DNA of 64,000 bases, taken from assembly GCA_963969395.1 (NCBI GenBank), contig OZ017796.1, positions 42,336,243-42,400,242 on the forward strand. Direction: 5' to 3'. The first letter of the stretch is position 1. Each line of letters starts with the position of its first letter. The position numbers and the translations under genes were made by a program. Shown here piece by piece: positions 23,051 to 35,100 of the stretch. The stretch is from Pseudoscleropodium purum. Lineage: Eukaryota; Streptophyta; Bryopsida; Hypnales; Brachytheciaceae. The notes under the pieces are model-generated. The model made no database searches. It had not been told where the DNA came from and saw nothing but the letters and a program-made list of their open reading frames with translations.

Positions 23051-24324
23051 CATAATTAAGAGCAAGCTTGTACTAAATCTTGAAAGAATCTTTTTTTGTG
23101 TAAATATTCTATTCAAATGAATAGTTGTATTTGTTTAATTGGTAGAAGTCCAAAAAAATTGTTTCCATATATGACAAAGGCTTTCAACAAAAAAAAAAAA
23201 GCTTCCAATAAATTTGAATTGCTAGTTGAAATTAGAGTAGATTTCACTTAAACCTCAAATTGGAAAGCTCAATGTAAAATCTATTTAATAATGGGTTTTG
23301 AGCTCTTGGCACTTGAATTTTACATCTTTACTTGTTTCATTGGTGAAAATTTATAGAATTGACACACAAATTAAACATTTGTACTAGTTGAAGTTTTAAG
23401 TCTCAATCAGTCTCAAACTAGTTGATTGATTAAAACTCTATATTTGTTGTAAAGGAAGAATTTTCAAAGATTAGTAGAATCCAAAACATGAAAGGGAAAT
23501 TTTCAAAGATTTTCAATAGAAGTATATTCCATCATTCTATCAATGAAGTGATTTCAAAACATTTACCAAATGTCTCTTGATTTCTTGCAAATTTCACATG
23601 CAATATCTAAATAATACATTCTTTATTACACTAAATCCCTTTTTAATTCACCAACAAGATTATGTAAATATTTGACTACTCTAATAATTTAGAATAACTA
23701 TATTAAACTCCCAAAGTACTTCCAAAGTAGTGACTTTTGATGTCTTAGCCTTTAGATTAAAAAATTGAAAGCACTTGATCATTACATTTGAAGCACTCTA
23801 AAAATTGCCATTTCCATGATATATCATTATGAGTTTTCTTTCCACATTGAATGTTTTTGGCACATGGGACATTCATGCTCCTACTATAAATTAGCTTACA
23901 CTTTGACAAACAATCTCACCCTCTAGTTTAGAATAAGAGAATTTCATGCTTCCTTCTTGTAGATTATCTCTATAAACATGTTGCAAATCTAAAAGGTTCA
24001 AATGTTCAATGGATGACCACACTATTAACTATAGAATTAAGGAATATACATATGGATTAAATAATCATAGTATTTTGGTAATTACCTTGGTTATAGGGAG
24101 CCAAGTTTTTCTAAGGTTAATGGATAGTTATTGTTCTTCAAAAGGAATATATATTTTTTTGAGGCTATGATGTGCACAATGGTTGGGAAAGAACTGTTGG
24201 TCAATTCATTGTTAGCAGGTGGAATTGGAAAAAGACTTGGTTGTAAATTGAAAACATTAGAAACTAATTGGTAAACAAATCTATAAAATTTCAATTTGGA
24301 AAAGAGAACCCCTAGACTTGGTAC
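23051..24324. other. AT-rich intergenic stretch
   Basis: No supported gene. Confidence 0.5.
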
Positions 24325-24760
24325 TTGAAAAACCGGTTCAATATGGGAATTGAAAGAAAATAGTTGGTAAATTTCTATTTGGAGTAAAAAATAGAGAAAA
24401 TACAAACTTCGTACTTGAAAAACAAGTTGAATATGGGAATTGAAGAAAATTAGTTGGTAAATTTCTCTTTGAAGTAAAAAATAGAGAAAAATCTAGACTT
24501 TGTACTTGAAAAATGGGTTCAATATGGGAATTGAAGGAAGATAGTTAGTAAATTTCTATTTGGAGTAAAAAATAGAGAAAATCCTAGACTTTGTACTTGA
24601 AAAACAGGTTCAATATGGGAATTGAAGGAAGATAGTTGGTAAATTTCTATTTAGAGTAAAAAATGGAGAAAAATCCAGACTTTGTACTTGAAAAACGGGT
24701 TGAATATGGGAATTGAAGGAAGCTAAACAGTTGGTAAAACTCAAAACATATCCCAACCGC
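24325..24760 (+). repeat. 91-bp minisatellite-like tandem array, five copies
   Basis: The word ATATGGGAATTGAA recurs at 24341, 24431, 24522, 24613 and 24704, a period of 90-91 bp. Each unit continues GATAGTTGGTAAATTTCTAT, GGAGTAAAAAATAGAGAAAA and GACTTTGTACTTGAAAAAC. Copies are about 90 percent alike by eye, so the array is younger than the other tandem repeats in the window. A single related unit lies near 16249. Confidence 0.9.
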
Positions 24761-25383
24761 CAGTTGTGCATATTTTATTTTTTATTTTTTTGTGTAAGGG
24801 TGGGAGGGTGCGCTGGGAGGCAAGTTGCGTTGATGGATACACGGCCTGGAGGGCATGATGAGCGGCCCCTCTGTCGTGGCTAGTGGCACATGCAGACCAC
24901 CTGCTGGTCAGCTCATCATCTCCCCCTTGTCACCCTTGTCACCCATCAACCCAGCTCCGCACAACCCCGATCATTTCCCCTCTGCACATGGACCAACTTC
25001 CTGGCAACCAAGGCGACCTTCACATCACTCACGACTCTCAAAAGCAGGAAATCAGAAGCAGGGAAAAAAGTTTTTAAATTTTTTTAAAAAAAACAGGAAA
25101 AGCAAAGCAAGAAATTGTGGAAGAAAATGTGGGAAGAAAATTGAGGAAGAAGAGCATTCGTTGAATTGCCTTCCCCCCCGGCCTTCACTTCCCTTCTTCC
25201 TGTCTCGGCATTGCTTATGAGTTACTTGCAATGGTCTAGCTAGCTAGCTAGCTCCCTGCAGCAGACTCGCTCGCACTAGCATTACTCCTAACAGCTCATC
25301 ATTCCATTTCTTGTCGGACTCTTCTGGCGTGGAGTTCTCGTAGCAGCCTTAACTTATCACCCGACCTCTGCCAGCTCCGTCCT
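24761..25383. other. GC-richer island with TAGC microsatellite
   Basis: A compositionally distinct island with no recognisable gene. TAGC is repeated five times at 25236-25253. Open frames at 24.85-25.2 kb are Pro/Ser-rich and show no domain. Confidence 0.45.
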
Positions 25384-25876
25384 GGATGATCAGTCTGTGC
25401 AATGATAAGAAAAAGGGCAACAAAAGAAAAAACTCTTTCGGAACCCACACTGATGGAGTTTTCGATGGGGCGGGGATCGGGGAATATCAAAAAACAGAGG
25501 TGATCGATTTCAGCTCAGTTCCAGAGTCACGGAGTTCGTTACAGTACTGTAGTGGGCAAACTGCATTGATTCGGAAAGCGGTTTGACTACAACTGGTCGG
25601 TCAAAGCGTGCCTGCAGACGACATTAAATCGCAGGAATGATTAGTCTGGGTAATGAGAAGAAAAAAAGCTCACCGAAAAGGGAAAAAAATAAATTGAATT
25701 CCCTCCTTTTTCTCGGCCTCCACTGGCTAATGGGTGGGGGATATTGGAATTTCTTAATTACCTTAACGAGATAATGGAATTCGTTAGCGCCGGAGAGCCG
25801 GTGGATTGCAAACTCGCTGCATTTATTGTAAAAGATTTTTTAACAGACAGGTCACACCAGACGACATTTAATTGCA
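25384..25876 (+). repeat. Tandem duplication of a 250-bp unit
   Basis: Copy A (25384-25633) and copy B (25634-25876) run in parallel: GGATGATCAGTCTGTGCAAT against GGAATGATTAGTCTGGGTAA; GATAAGAAAAAGGGCAAC against GAGAAGAAAAAAAGCTCAC; GGAGTTCGTTA against GGAATTCGTTA; GCAAACTGCATTGATT against GCAAACTCGCTGCATTTATT; CAGACGACATTAAATCGCA against CAGACGACATTTAATTGCA. Divergence is moderate. Neither copy has a meaningful reading frame. Confidence 0.75.
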
Positions 25877-27696
25877 TGTGTGGGAGTACGTCTGCCCTCT
25901 GACAGATCGATCAGATGATTCATTTGCGCAGTCTAGCTAGTCTAGCTCGCTCGAGGTGTGCACACAACATGGGTCGCGCGCGGGGGTAAGATTAGAGCAC
26001 GCTTTTCGGTTGGGTTCGTTCTAGTATTCTTCCCTTTGTTTACAAGAAATTATCATGACAAAATGCATCATTGAAGAAGAGGCCCCACTACGAATCGGAA
26101 GAACTGCGGAAGTGGTGGGTCGTGAGGAGTTGAGGCGCAGCCCATCTTTAAGTTTCTCGCGGCTGCAAACAGTGGCTACTTCGTCAACTATGATGGAGTT
26201 TGTACTAGTACACTAATTCTTAAATAATTATCCTCTTCAATAGCTAGAATGGAGGTCATGGGAAACCAAGTTCGCGACAGTGCGAGAGTACGGTACAAAG
26301 ACCCACGTGGACACCACCAGCTTGGCTTGGCTCTTGAATGTCTTTACATTACATTATGCGAGATGTCTACACAAAATACTTGTTAACGTACTGCAATCCA
26401 CATCGTAAGTACTCTTGAACCACCTTGAAGGGTCGCTTACAGTGAAGCAAGAATAACCTCGAGCGCCATACGAAAGAATATATACAGGCTTGCAAGCCTG
26501 TGGACCAATCAATCATTCTAAATTCTGAGCTCAAGTCTTTTGCAAGTATCTAAGAATAACAGACCTATTTTATTCTTCAGTAGGTCCTTTTTCGTGAGTG
26601 AGGTGGCCAATAGACGAAAAGGGCGCCTTTCACGTTTTGGGCTCTGGGGACGTCCATTACCCGAAGTGGAACTTGACCCATTCTCTCCTGCCAAGGCCAC
26701 TCCGCCGCACTGGGGAGCCTGAGTGCCCTGACTGATGGCTCTCTTTTTTTCTTTTTAATCTTTTTTTACTCTACCGTCACGTTTCGAAGGAAAAAAAAAA
26801 AAAAAAAAGAGCGCCTTCAAGATATATTCTTTGGACGCAATCGAAGGGACCTTGAATTGCATGCAAGATTCTCAAGTGAGGAGCTTGAGCTGAAGTTACT
26901 TAATTGGGACTGTTCGACCATGAAACCCTGTGCAGACGTTGAGAGATGTACAGTCCATTGACCCAAATAGGAAAGAATGTTTGTGGGATATTTTTAATTT
27001 TCTGGGCAGTCAGCCGGCGGAGAGATACTTATACATTGCTGGCCATGCCCCAATAGTAGACCCACGTTCGCTCCAATATAAGCAGCAAGCGATCTAGTTC
27101 AATGAGTTCATTTTTCTACCATAAACTATGAAATCTTAAAATACGGAAAACTGAAATAGGCTTCGCCTGGTCGACGTAACTGAACAGGGGGAACTTAACA
27201 GACTGGAATTCGTTGTGAATGGAGAATATTTAGCTGCACTTGGGTATGCGTGATTGGATCAGAACGAATTCTGAAGGGCACTCAGGTGAGCATCGTGACA
27301 CAGTGACTGTTGTGTGGGGAGCAATGGAAGAGCTAGAGCCTGTTTTTTTTTTTTAATCTTTCTTGGGGCACCAACTGAAGAATCAAGTGCACAGCAATTG
27401 TAAGTTTATTGATCTGTCGAATCGGCTGCTGCTGTGCAACATGCTCACTTCAGTTGCGCAGAGCATCTGAGTGACGGACGACGCTGACATGTGAACTCGA
27501 TCATCTCGACTACTGTACATGCAATAGTGGACACTGGACAGGGTACTGTACACTCCTCTGCAATCTGCTGCCCACACAGACACACACACACTCACACTCA
27601 CACTCTCCTTTCTCGGACGACGGAAAGGGAAGGTGGGGCATTAGCTTACATTCTGATTTCTGAACCCTGAAAGGACAGATCAAGCCCTGAGGGGCA
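25877..27696. other. Intergenic stretch, GC-richer island
   Basis: No supported gene. Simple sequence includes a poly-A run of about 18 near 26790-26808, a T run near 27341-27353 and a CA-rich microsatellite at 27574-27606. Confidence 0.45.
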
Positions 27697-27762
27697 TTTG
27701 GAAAAGTCAAACCTGGATTTCACATAGGTCTTGGTTTGGAAAAGTCAAACTTGGATTTCACA
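27697..27762 (+). repeat. 38-bp direct duplication containing W-box-like words
   Basis: TTTGGAAAAGTCAAAC.TGGA followed by TTTCACA occurs at 27697 and 27735. Read on the minus strand each contains TTTGACTT, the W-box core bound by plant WRKY factors. No gene start is close enough to assign a regulatory role. Confidence 0.5.
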
Positions 27763-28344
27763 GCCTTCTTCATTGTAACGTAGGTACCCGAAAACTGCCA
27801 CTAGTTGCTATTGTGCCTAAACACTATTATTAAATTTTATTTGTTGGCAAGTGAAAGGAGGTTCTAACACACCAAAGAACATGACATTTGGATATTATAT
27901 GAAGAAGTTACAAAGGAACAAAGTTTGGTTCACTAAAAGCTTTTTTTCCTTATAGGTACATAATTGATTTTGGAGATGCATAGTGAGTGAAGATGGTAGT
28001 TTAGGGTTAGTGGCGCATTTGGAGTGCCCACCGTAAATGTCTCTTAACCTTGAAGGTCCCAAGGCCTTTTTTACATCAAATTCAACTCAAAATTGTCATT
28101 TCTACAGCAAAATGCAAAAATTTAGATTTTTTTTTCCATATCTAACCATAGGATCTTTGACCTACTAAATTGTTAAGAGAACAAGTGGAAAAAATTCAGA
28201 AACTTTGATGGCATAGATTGCAAGATATTGTTTGCATTTGAAGTGAGGAAAACTAGTTTTGGGGCATCTTGCTTGCTTAGATTTGAAGGCTTTGAATCTT
28301 CTTAGCTTAAAATTATTGCACTACACGTATTAAAAAAACTGGTT
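27763..28344. other. AT-rich intergenic stretch
   Basis: No supported gene. Confidence 0.5.
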
Positions 28345-28900
28345 TAGAAGAATTGAGTTGAAAGTCTAGGAAAAAAATTTAGAAAAAAAAAGTATACTTG
28401 ATTTTCATTCTTTAAAAAATTATTAAGTAGAAGTAGATTTGAGATTGAATGTAAAACTAAATTGTTCATAGCTCTAAGATAGAATTGAAAGACAATGATC
28501 CCAATGGTGAGATTGTTCTAAGGCAAGCAAACTTAACAATGCTTGAAAAATTGTGAAAATTGCATTAAAAAATGAATTCTATAAATTATTTCTTTAAGAG
28601 TATACTTATATTGCTTAAAAATAAGATTGTCCATAATTTTCTTGTCACTAGTCCAAATAGATTGAATTAAATCTTTCCATATTGTCAAAAGTATTTTCTA
28701 TAGAAAAAAGAATTTAAAAAATTTTCTTCTAAATTTTTGTAATTTTTTTTGTGCTACCCAATGAAAAACATTTTGGGCGTAAAGTGGCAAAACTTTTTGC
28801 TTTCATGCACCAAAAAGCTAATTTTTTTTCCCTATCTTCCAAAAAAGCTTAAGAATTTGTAGATTCCCAATTCAATTTTCTAACACAATATCAATTATCA
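28345..28900 (+). repeat. Dispersed AT-rich repeat, direct relative of 31.65-32.1 kb
   Basis: It parallels 31650-32100 in the same orientation. Shared landmarks in order: GAATTG.GTTGAAA.TCTAG.AA, AAATTATTAAGTAGAAGTAG, AAACTAAATTGTTCATA, AGAATTGAAAGACA, AATAAGATTGTCCATAATTTTC, CACTA.TCCAAAT.GA.TGAAT.AAATCT and CATGCACCAAA. The two copies are 3.3 kb apart. No coding frame survives. Confidence 0.65.
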
Positions 28901-30194
28901 AATTCCTCATATAGTGAAAGATAGACTTTTTTTCTTAAAAGTTTCAAAAGTTAAAACTTCACCTTTTGGAACTATTATAAAAAGCTTATTGTACTATTTT
29001 GAACATTATGAATTTTTGATCTTGGAGTTGCAACATAATTTAGGCTCTGAAAAATGGCAGAAAAATTTGTAGACATTCAGGTTAAGTACAAGATCCTACG
29101 ATTAGAAGCTGCAAAAGAGACCACAAATTTTACCACTCCACCTTCTTCACAATCTGTTGTTTTTGTAGCAATTTTGCTCAAAAACACCCTGAAAACTTCA
29201 GAAATTAAATTGTACAAGGCTCTCCAATTTTTGATCACCTTTCCAATTTTGTACAATCATCCCCAATATAAAAACCTGAGAGAATTATAAGGCTACTATG
29301 CATGCATATTGAGGTTCATGTTTATTTTGACACTAATGAAAGAAGGGTCAGTAGCATCAACCCCAATTTTTTTTTGACATACGTTTCTGTTTGGACATGA
29401 AAGTTTGATTGAAGAAAATCATGAAATGGCCCCAATCCAAATCTTCCAGTTTGATCAATTGAACGTGTCCAGCTGTTGCCAAAAAAATTGCACTGTTTGC
29501 ACTTTGCAAAGAAGACTGATAGTGATTGTTTTTTATATTTTATATTTTCTTTGTTGATCCATATGAATGATTGTGCAATTGTAGAAGTTCAAAGAGACAA
29601 CCATATCTCTTGTTCCAATCTCCAGTCGTACAGTTATGTATTAGGAGACCGGAGAGGGGAGATTTGCTTGCTCAACAGTGCATGATTCAACGTGGAATAA
29701 AATCCCTTTGCGAAGGCAATGACACTCGAACGACTACATTACCATTCATGCAAATAATGTGGGTTTGGTTTTGCTGGAAACCCAGACGATGTTACTGGGG
29801 TGGATGTGCACACCGACCAAATCCACCGCCCTTCGAAATCTAGTAATTTTTCTGAGAGCTTCCACGGCATACAAATGATTCTCAAGTGCCTGGAAATCAA
29901 TCACCTCTCAAGCAAAGGCTGTGGGTTTCGATCTGCAACGTATTCACATGATTTAGAGCATGAATTTTAAATTCGTTTTCATTTTCATTTCATTTCGTAG
30001 AATTCTTTTATGCTTATGAAATGAACTTGAAGCGAACTTTGAACTTTCATTGTAGAGAAGAGACGTACACAAAGTACAAGTCGAAGTTTGGAGCCCCGCT
30101 CATAGAATTCATCGCCAGTGCATTGTCAACCTCACTCGATCAGAGCAAGCAGCTTGTTTGTTTGCATGACTTGTTGGGTATCACTCTGATAAAT
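28901..30194. other. Intergenic stretch
   Basis: Open frames of 70-97 codons occur (for example 30021-30314) but carry no recognisable domain, and I do not call them genes. Composition rises in GC from about 29.6 kb. Confidence 0.45.
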
Positions 30195-30700
30195 ATCCTA
30201 GATCAAACGCACAGTAGAATTGTGCATCCTTGCTGTACGAAAGGAACTCCAATTCCGTTTAAAGAAAGACTCCACTTGCTAAAAGCTCTCGTCAAAGTTA
30301 CAAAGCTGCGGTAGTGCGGACTTGCACAGGATTGATCCCCTCCAGAAGCGCTCATCCAGTGAGATTCGTGAACAAGAGTTGACTTCCTGATATTTTCGCC
30401 TTGCCATGCTGAGTTTACTATATTGAGTTTTTGTATCTTGTCCACGAATACAGCCTCAAAGCGACACTGATGTTTGCCTTCTTTGGTACAACCCTAATTT
30501 ATGGTCTACAGAGCCACACTGTAGATTGACACACAGTGTTGTACAGCAGACGGGATTCCAAAGAAAGAAAGTCATGCGTTGCTATCTCTCATCAAAACTT
30601 TACAAAGATGCAGCGGCCGGAGATTCCCCGCGAGCCTCGCTGCCTCCCGAATGCTCATCCAGGGAGATTATAGAAATAAAGTGACTTCCGGACACGTGAT
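30195..30700 (+). repeat. Tandem duplication with period about 300 bp
   Basis: The segment at about 30250-30395 recurs at about 30555-30695. Landmarks include AAAGAAAGACTCCACTTGCT against AAAGAAAGTCATGCGTTGCT, GTCAAAGTTACAAAGCTGCG against ATCAAAACTTTACAAAGATGC, GATCCCCTCCAGAAGCGCTC against GCTGCCTCCCGAATGCTC, CATCCAGTGAGATT against CATCCAGGGAGATT, and TGACTTCCTGA against TGACTTCCGGA. The copies are diverged and not in a shared open frame. Confidence 0.65.
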
Positions 30701-30825
30701 GAATCTATAGACGGAGCCTTTTAGTGGGAAACAGAGAAATTCCATCTTTAGTGAAACGCTTGCTGGAGAATTCAATGACTTTTTGCATGATAGAATACTA
30801 TTACAGAACTGTCACTTCGACTCTA

Positions 30826-31482
30826 CTGCACTGAATAGTGAAATTAGGTTGCCTTACCTCAAGAAAGTTACTTTGCAAGCTAGCGAAAGTCAACAAATTG
30901 ATTTTTATAGATATTTCCATTTGTGCACATGGAGGTTCATGAGTCCCAATTACAACAACACCCAATTCAAAAGAAGTGCACTCTTTTACAAGAACAATTG
31001 ATACCTTAAATGAGTTTTGTTTGTTTAATATGGTGAAATCAAAGAAATTATGAGTCTCCTAACCTCATTCTTGGTACCATTGGAAAAATCTCTACAAGGA
31101 GGGTGTATGGACTTTGTTTCGTGACATTTTGACCTATGGTTTGAAAGTTATCAATTTTTGAATTATATCTATTTTAAAAGTTGAATTAAATTAAATTAAA
31201 TTTTGGAAAAACATGTCAAAATGCAATGAAGGAAAGTCCTTGCACTCCTTTGTGCATAAAGCTTTCTATTCATATCAAAAGCACAACCTCTCACACCACA
31301 AGAGAGCCCTTGCTTTCTACGTGTGAAAGTTATTGAATTTTGAAGTTTTTATGAATTAAAAATTTATTTTTATTTTTATTTTGGTTGAGGCATCAACATA
31401 AGGCACACTAGTATATATTTACATAGCTTCAAATGTTGAGAAATTTAGTGTAGGGCTACCTAATTTTACTATTAATGTAGTC
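30826..31482 (+). mobile_element. 657-bp TIR element
   Basis: The left end reads AATAGTGAAATTAGGTTGCC (30834-30853). The right end read in reverse complement is AATAGTAAAATTAGGTAGCC, giving inverted ends of about 28 bp including the flanking CTAC words. The interior is AT-rich with no transposase, so the element is non-autonomous. A deleted copy lies at 4756-4985 and an internal fragment at about 37060-37260. Confidence 0.65.
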
Positions 31483-31649
31483 TACTTTCTTTATAATAGT
31501 CCAACATTCTGTACTCTTGCACTTGAACTCATATACTTCCTCCATCCCACTTAAAACCTCTAAATTTGACATAGTGTGTGTACCATTAAACCGCTCCATT
31601 TATTGTTTTTGAACAGTGATCAAGCAATGTACAATTCAAATCTTTATGA

Positions 31650-32100
31650 TGAATTGGGTTGAAAATCTAGAAATAAAAATTCAAATATTTTTGTAATCTT
31701 TTTTATACATTGAAAAAATTGTTAAATAGAAGTAGGTATGCAATGGAAGGAAAATTGAATTGTTAATAATTCAAAATAAGAATTGAAACATGTCAATCCT
31801 AACACTAACATTGTTTTAAAAAGTAATCTAATTCCTATAGGTATTTTTGTTTTGAATTTTTCTTAAATTCAGTTAAAAAACAAATCCTATACTTAATTTT
31901 TACAGAAAGATGTCCTAATTACCACAAAATAAGACTCTTCATAATTTTCACACCACTTATTCAAATGAAATGAATCAAATCTCTTAAAGAAGACTTGAAT
32001 ATAATTTATTCTCCCATGCACCAAATGATATAAAAATTATATTTTCCAAAAGCTAGTATATTCCCTTATTCACAAAAAAATTCTGAAACATCAAAGAAAT
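31650..32100 (+). repeat. Second copy of the 28.3-28.9 kb repeat
   Basis: This is the partner of the repeat at 28345-28900. It keeps the same word order (GTTGAAAATCTAGAAATAAA, AATTGTTAAATAGAAGTAGG, ATTGAATTGTTAATAATTC, AATAAGACTCTTCATAATTTTC, CATGCACCAAATGA) with many substitutions and small gaps. Non-coding. Confidence 0.65.
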
Positions 32101-35100
32101 TTGACATGAGAGGAACTTGCCCGGACTTCTAAAAAAATCCATTCAAGGACTTTGAATCTTCAAGGCTTAACAAATCATCCTACTATTGATGTGGCTAGGG
32201 TAATGAGTATGAATAGGTTTTTGAAATACAACCTTCCAAACAACAAGTTCTAGTCCTTGTCTCTCTTTCTTTTGCATATCTAAGAACTAAACCTTTTTTT
32301 GTAAACATCATAAAGATTTGATGACTAATTGTGTGTGTGTGTGTAGGGAGGGGGACAACTAGTCATTGTTGGAGGGTGTATGGAGTATGAATTTGTGATG
32401 TTGGTGGAAAGTTTTGGGAGGCAAAAGGGATCACACACCAATGAAATCAAAGCCGTGCCAATAATGAGGATGGAGTACTTGTGGTGGGCAATTCAAATAG
32501 CAACAACAATACATTAGGATTTGGAGAGGTGGGAACTTCAAAATAATGTCGAAAGGTAAGAATTTTGTGTCGAAGGAAGAACTTTAACTTATAAGGAGTA
32601 TGTTGGTGATTTCACAAGACCCTATCAATAGAAACCAATTGTAGACTCTAGAGTTGTTTTAGAAGAGAATTTTTTAAAACTGTGATAAAAAAAAAAGACT
32701 TTTGGGTTTTAGAGAGATATATCTTGAATTCAAGTGTAGTCAATCCAAATACAAAGTGAACAAGTTTATTGGATGCTACAACCAAGCTATGGCATTAGTC
32801 CTATTGATATTGTATAAATTGATGATTAAGGATTTAAATAGAGCTAAAAATCACAATAACAAAAAATTAACTTTTGAGCATTAATGACACATGGTGAAAT
32901 CATATCCAAAAAGACATCTAAGATGGCAAAGTTGAATCTCAAAACTTTGGTAGTTTCTAATTAAAAAATGGAAAATTGAGATTGAGATCACAAGATTGGA
33001 AGATTTCAAGTTGCAGTTGGCTTAACAAATTTTAAAGTTGAAAAGAATAATGAAATGAAGAGTCCATCAACAAGACATGGAACTCAAAAACAAAAATGAA
33101 AATAGCTAACAATGATTCAAGTGTCCAAATCTATAGACAACCATATATGTAGGGCATGACTGGGCTACATCAAAAACTTAGATTGCTACAAGTGTATGCA
33201 ATAGTGTTCCAAGACCACCATGAGCTCCTTCACTATGAACTTTAGGGCCACCAACTCTTGATTCATGTGCCTATTGATCCTAATCAATAAACAAGTATAT
33301 GAAGACAAAACACTAGCCAAAATCATTTCAGAAAATATCAAGCCTTGGTGGGCCCTTTGACTACATGAAAATATACAATTATAGAAAATATTAGTCCAAA
33401 TTGGCTTACAAAGAAATTGTTGGTGAAAGTCAACTTGTGTTCCTTTTTGTGTTTTTGATTGAAAAAATATTTTTGATATTATTGAATAATTATTCTACAA
33501 TATTAAAAAAATTCATTGTATTTGTACATCCATTGAAAGTCAAGTAATCCTCCATAGGGTCTAGAATTCATCTAGTGGAAGGTTAAGTGTTGTCTATCCA
33601 ATACCACATGACCAACACCATGACAAGGTACAAGACCTTGGACAACCTCAAGGATTTCTTTAGTCAATGAAAGGTCCCCAATTTGTAGGCCTTAGAGTTC
33701 AAATATAACATTTAAGAAAGGGATTTGTATTTGGAAATGGATTTGTGAGTATGACTTACCAATTATTTATGAATTGAACTTTGATTTTTTCATTGGATTT
33801 GGGCCAAGTGGAAGCAGATATAGTAGGGGACTTTGAAGACTTTAATGGCAATTACATTACATAACTAATGCTTCTATATGATGGTGATCTCACCTCATCT
33901 ACTTTCACATTGCACATGTCATTTGGGGATAATGCAGTTGTGAAAACCAATTTGCTTGAACAAGATTCCACATCAACTTGTTTAATAGCACCATTAGTCC
34001 ATTATGTGTTACTATTTTGCCTTTGCAATCCATCTCTCTCCTTGTGTGTGGTACAACATTCCCACTATGAACTTCTTGGACAATTCAAGCATGGGATTAG
34101 CATTGGTACAATTAGAGTGAATGCAAAAGGCCATCCTGCAATGGTGACTTATACGTAATCCTTTTGTGCAATGGAGACTTACAATGTGGCAACAATGGTT
34201 ACTTGAGTGATTGCCAACAAGCATTTTTTTTTGTGGACCCTTACCAAATCCACCCTTGTTGTCGATCAAGGACTATGTGAGTGGATCCTACAACATAAAG
34301 ACGATTGTGGCTGAATGATGAAAAGCTTTAGAGGAGTTCAAACAAAACTTCAAGCCTTGCCTTGTTGGCCAATAGCCATTGAATTTATATCCACAATCCA
34401 TGAATTCTACAACACAATCTCAAACAAAGATGGAAAATTTAATAGAAGAGGAATCATTGTACCTTGTATTAACGTGACAATATCATTCCAAAGAATGGCA
34501 ATATCAATATAATCAATTACATCAATGGCATGATGTAATTATGGATTTTGAACTAGTGCCATCTCTAAGGCATTACCAACATTATTGTATTTTTGGAGAT
34601 GTATTGTATCACCTTAATCTACAAGAATATAATTGCTAAGTCGTATCTTCAATTGTAATTTGATTGCAAATACTTGTTTTTTCTAGTTCTAGTGGCAATT
34701 ATAGCTAATGGTCACAACGTCTTCTTGATATTATTTTTGACTGAATTGGGATTAGTGATGATGTCCAATCATATACTTCATGTTTGATTCAAATTTGTCA
34801 AACTATCTATATATGTCAAGGAAGAAGTGATGTCAAAGTCTAGTCAATTGAAAGAATCCATCTTATTGCAAAAGTTAGTAGAAGGTGATCAATGGGCACT
34901 TTTGGATACTTCCTTAAGGATGCTTTAGGAACTTTGATGTGTTGTCCCTTGTCATGGCACTATCCATGAAAATTCAAAGTCATTATTTTGCCACTTATAC
35001 GAGAAATATGCCATATGACATTGTAGCCCTTCCAATTTGGATGTTCCTTTGTAAGGTAAACATTTCTATGTCACACCTCCCATGTTATGTTCTATTAAAC

